NCBI GenBank assembly: GCA_021464245.1
Contig: JADCRB010000070.1
Location: 1,224,509-1,288,508, forward strand
Direction of reading: 5' to 3'
Source: Carallia brachiata
Lineage: Eukaryota; Streptophyta; Magnoliopsida; Malpighiales; Rhizophoraceae
Length of the DNA: 64,000 nt
Shown here piece by piece: positions 58,214 through 64,000 of the stretch. The notes under the pieces were generated by a model. That model was not told the origin of the DNA, did not search any database, and saw only the letters and a list, made by a program, of their open reading frames with translations. Position numbers and translations under genes: made by a program. How positions within the stretch are numbered: position 1 is the first letter of the stretch; each line of letters begins with the position of its first letter.

Positions 58214-59573
58214 TCAAGAGACATTTGCATGCTTTAGAGATCTGCAGACAACCACGCCAGCAGATGTACGCATAAAATGCTGCTCGTCAAGCATAACTGC
58301 ACGGGAATCATCTGTCTTGAGGTGAGGCTGCACCGTTTCCCAAACCTTTTTCTTCTGAATCTGTCAAAAGCAACAGAACACGATCTAACACAAATTACAA
58401 TAGACGCAGAGATGGATCGTGTGGCGCGGGAGCGCAGGGTCTGACCTGGTTTGGGGAGGCAGGAGAAGGGAGGTCAAGTGGGTCAAAATCCAAGGAAGAG
58501 CCGAACCATATCCTATCCCCAGGAACTGAAGATTCAGGAGGGTCAAGAAGCTCCACATTTTGATGAGAAGTATCAGAAGCAGCCATGAGCATCCCATTTG
58601 ACTTGATGCCACGCATGTTCCTAGCCTTGAGATTCGCAAGAACTACCACTTTCCTGCCCTGCCCATCCGTCCCATCCACGATCATGATGCATTCTTTGTT
58701 ATCATTTCATTTCAGCGGGTGTCAATTCAGAGTTCACAATTCATGACTCAATACAAAAATGATAAGGACCTTGCCAGTGACAGTCGGCTTCTCTTTTACA
58801 GTCACTCATACGGAGCATGAATTGATTGGTATTACAAATTTGCGATTGAAAAATGTTGATGCATTAGATTTTTGATTAATAAGGTAAAAAATGACTGTTC
58901 CTAATAAACCCAAACCATTAAATACAAAAACAAAGTCATAGAGACAGACCATACGGACCTGGAGAAGGTGGAGTGGGATATAGTTAACAAGGCCGCTGCA
59001 GATGATACGCGGGGGCTCGGTCTCACCGACATCTACCTCCTCCACGTAAAGGGAATCGGCCTCCTCATGCCTCCATGCTTTTATGATGCGCCCAACTCGT
59101 ATGTCCAGCATGTTTCCAATATCTTTCAAATTCTGCTTCTTCCCATCTGATTCTTCCGCCGACGATGATGACTGCGCTGCTGCTGCTGGTGAAGTAGTGG
59201 TTGTTGTCGTCACACTGGCAGCGGCTGAATCTGAATTCAAATTTGCACTCGCGGCTGTGGCTATACTCCTACGGCTCCGCCGCATGGTAATTTTTGTACC
59301 CATACCCACACCCAAACTCTTACCCAGACTCTTACCCATGATTATTCTGGCTCCGCCCCACTTCAGGATAATCTTTGATGATACCGCCGCCGCCGCCGCC
59401 ATTGTCACCTTCGTCGTTGCAGTCGCCGTTGCAACAGCCATAGGTTTTAAGAGCCCCGAAATAGGAAACCCCAAAGTCCCCAACACTGTCGGCAAAAGAA
59501 AACAAAAACGATATCTTAGAGATGACAAGTCGGCTGGCCGAGATATCACGTGCAACCGACGAGTCGTTGGCAC
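58214..59573 (-). CDS. EMAPII-like tRNA-binding OB-fold protein, about 280-324 aa, 3 exons
   Basis: Exons on the minus strand: 59573-58959, 58658-58446, 58360-58214; joined frame open. The C-terminal ~170 residues form a complete tRNA_bind/EMAPII domain: LDIRVGRIIKAWRHEEADSL, VDVGETEPPRIICSGLVNYI, ANLKARNMRGIKSNGMLMAA, PESSVPGDRIWF, and a tail WETVQPHLKTDD. It is not attached to a synthetase, so it resembles human AIMP1 or yeast Arc1p C-termini and Arabidopsis At2g40660. Likely a tRNA-binding cofactor of aminoacyl-tRNA synthetases. The N-terminal ~135 residues are Ala/Ser/Thr-rich and basic with few acids, which would suit an organellar targeting peptide. Start is uncertain: the first ATG (59573) gives 324 aa; the one at 59441 (MAVATATATTK) gives about 280 aa. 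Convergent with MTHFR. Confidence 0.88.
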
Positions 59574-60320
59574 TTGTGAAGACGGTTTGAATGCGAGCGA
59601 GCCGCTGCTGCCTGCCGCTTCTGTTTATGAAAATCCATTATGTGAAGGCATCCCAACGCACTAGGTTTAGATAAAAAAGTTAACACCAGATAAATTTGTC
59701 TTGAATTTTATTCTAATTAAAATTGTTATTGATATTTTTAAAATACTTATTATTTTTATATTTTAAAAATATTAATTTTCGTTTAAAAATATTAACCACA
59801 ATTTCAACTAAAATACCGCTCAGAACAAAAACTAACAAAACATATACACTTGTTCTTAGGTTTATGTATAGAATCAAGCGATTTTTCTGTTTAGTTTCAT
59901 TTTTTAGTTTAGTGTATATATATATATATATATATAAAGGATAGTAATCAAGTAATTATTATTACTTATGTAACTATTAATATCGAGTAAATGCCAAATA
60001 ATTGTTGTCGTATCTTAAACAATTACTTATTTATTTGATATAATTGTAGCTCATATCGATTTGAGCTGCATTTCGAAAGGAAAAAAAAAAAAAAAACAGT
60101 CCCAACTTAGTCCTCTACCAGGATCAGCCCGCTGGTACCAAAGACCGGGATTCCAATAAATATTATAAGTATCTGTTTCAAGTCGTTTACTATTACAAAG
60201 GCTTGGCGAGTTTTCACTGAAACAAACAGTAATGAAACAAGGAGTCATAGGATATTGTTCCAGATTCACTAAAGTGAATCTTTCGCATTGGGACAGAAGC
60301 TTCAAGCTTCCACCCCTGCC
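59574..60320. other. Promoter side of the OB-fold gene and 3' end of MetAP2
   Basis: Upstream of the OB-fold gene the sequence is AT-rich, with a TA microsatellite at about 59914-59937 and a short motif AAAAATATTAATTTTCGTTT shared with 52.43 kb. The 3' UTR of MetAP2 begins at the right. No coding frame of interest. Confidence 0.6.
59914..59937. repeat. TA dinucleotide microsatellite
   Basis: About eleven TA units (TATATATA...), in spacer upstream of the OB-fold gene. Confidence 0.85.
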
Positions 60321-63978
<3,658 letters not shown>

Positions 63979-64000
63979 CTAGAAAAACAAGATAGGATTA

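Overview
This is nuclear DNA of a flowering plant, almost certainly a eudicot. Genes are split by AT-rich GT-AG introns, spacers are about 70-75% A+T by eye and full of poly-T, AAT and TA runs and small inverted-repeat elements, and the proteins are plant-type (RAP/OPR, PPR-E, ARGOS-like, plant GDI, plant MTHFR). There are no operons, CRISPR arrays or clear tRNA/rRNA genes. The species cannot be named from sequence alone; a woody dicot such as Citrus would fit.

Layout, left to right. 0.2-2.1 kb: single-exon Ser-rich protein of 640 aa, function unknown (+). 5.7-6.1 kb: small basic protein of 124 aa (+). 10.7-11.9 kb: unrecognised Cys-rich gene, possibly with a beta-trefoil end, perhaps broken (+). 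15.1-18.2 kb: RAP-domain protein, a chloroplast RNA-processing factor (+). 20.0-21.1 kb: LEA group 2 protein with a 1-base frameshift (+). 28.1-28.4 kb: ARGOS/ARGOS-LIKE organ-size regulator (+). 30.2-34.6 kb: SKIP35-type ankyrin protein with two 1-base frameshifts (-). 40.3-45.3 kb: Rab GDP-dissociation inhibitor, 13 exons, intact (+). 46.5-48.7 kb: PPR-E protein like At3g25970 with a broken N-terminus (+). 52.8-57.2 kb: methylenetetrahydrofolate reductase, 11 exons, with a 2-base deletion (+). 58.2-59.6 kb: EMAPII-like tRNA-binding OB-fold protein (-). 60.3 kb to the right edge: methionine aminopeptidase type 2, running out of the window (-).

The order LEA2 - ARGOS-like - SKIP35 - GDI - MTHFR - MetAP2 matches, from memory, Arabidopsis At2g44060-At2g44180 and its duplicate At3g59900-At3g59990. 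The window is therefore an old conserved block with a PPR gene and the OB-fold gene between the anchors. The genes are independent transcription units; what links them is conserved order, not a shared pathway. ARGOS-like and SKIP35 converge, SKIP35 and GDI diverge, MTHFR and the OB-fold gene converge.

The spacers carry most of the novelty. Two related ~500 bp elements with long terminal inverted repeats occur, one with a perfect 10 bp target duplication. A second inverted-repeat family is present in opposite orientations near 9 kb and 52 kb. There is also a probable SINE, a decayed LINE RNase H fragment, and recent tandem duplications inside GDI introns that copy splice donors. Small indels break four conserved genes (LEA2, SKIP35, PPR, MTHFR) while RAP, GDI and MetAP2 stay open. 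This may be assembly error and should be settled before any of them is called a pseudogene. I found no convincing undescribed multi-gene system.
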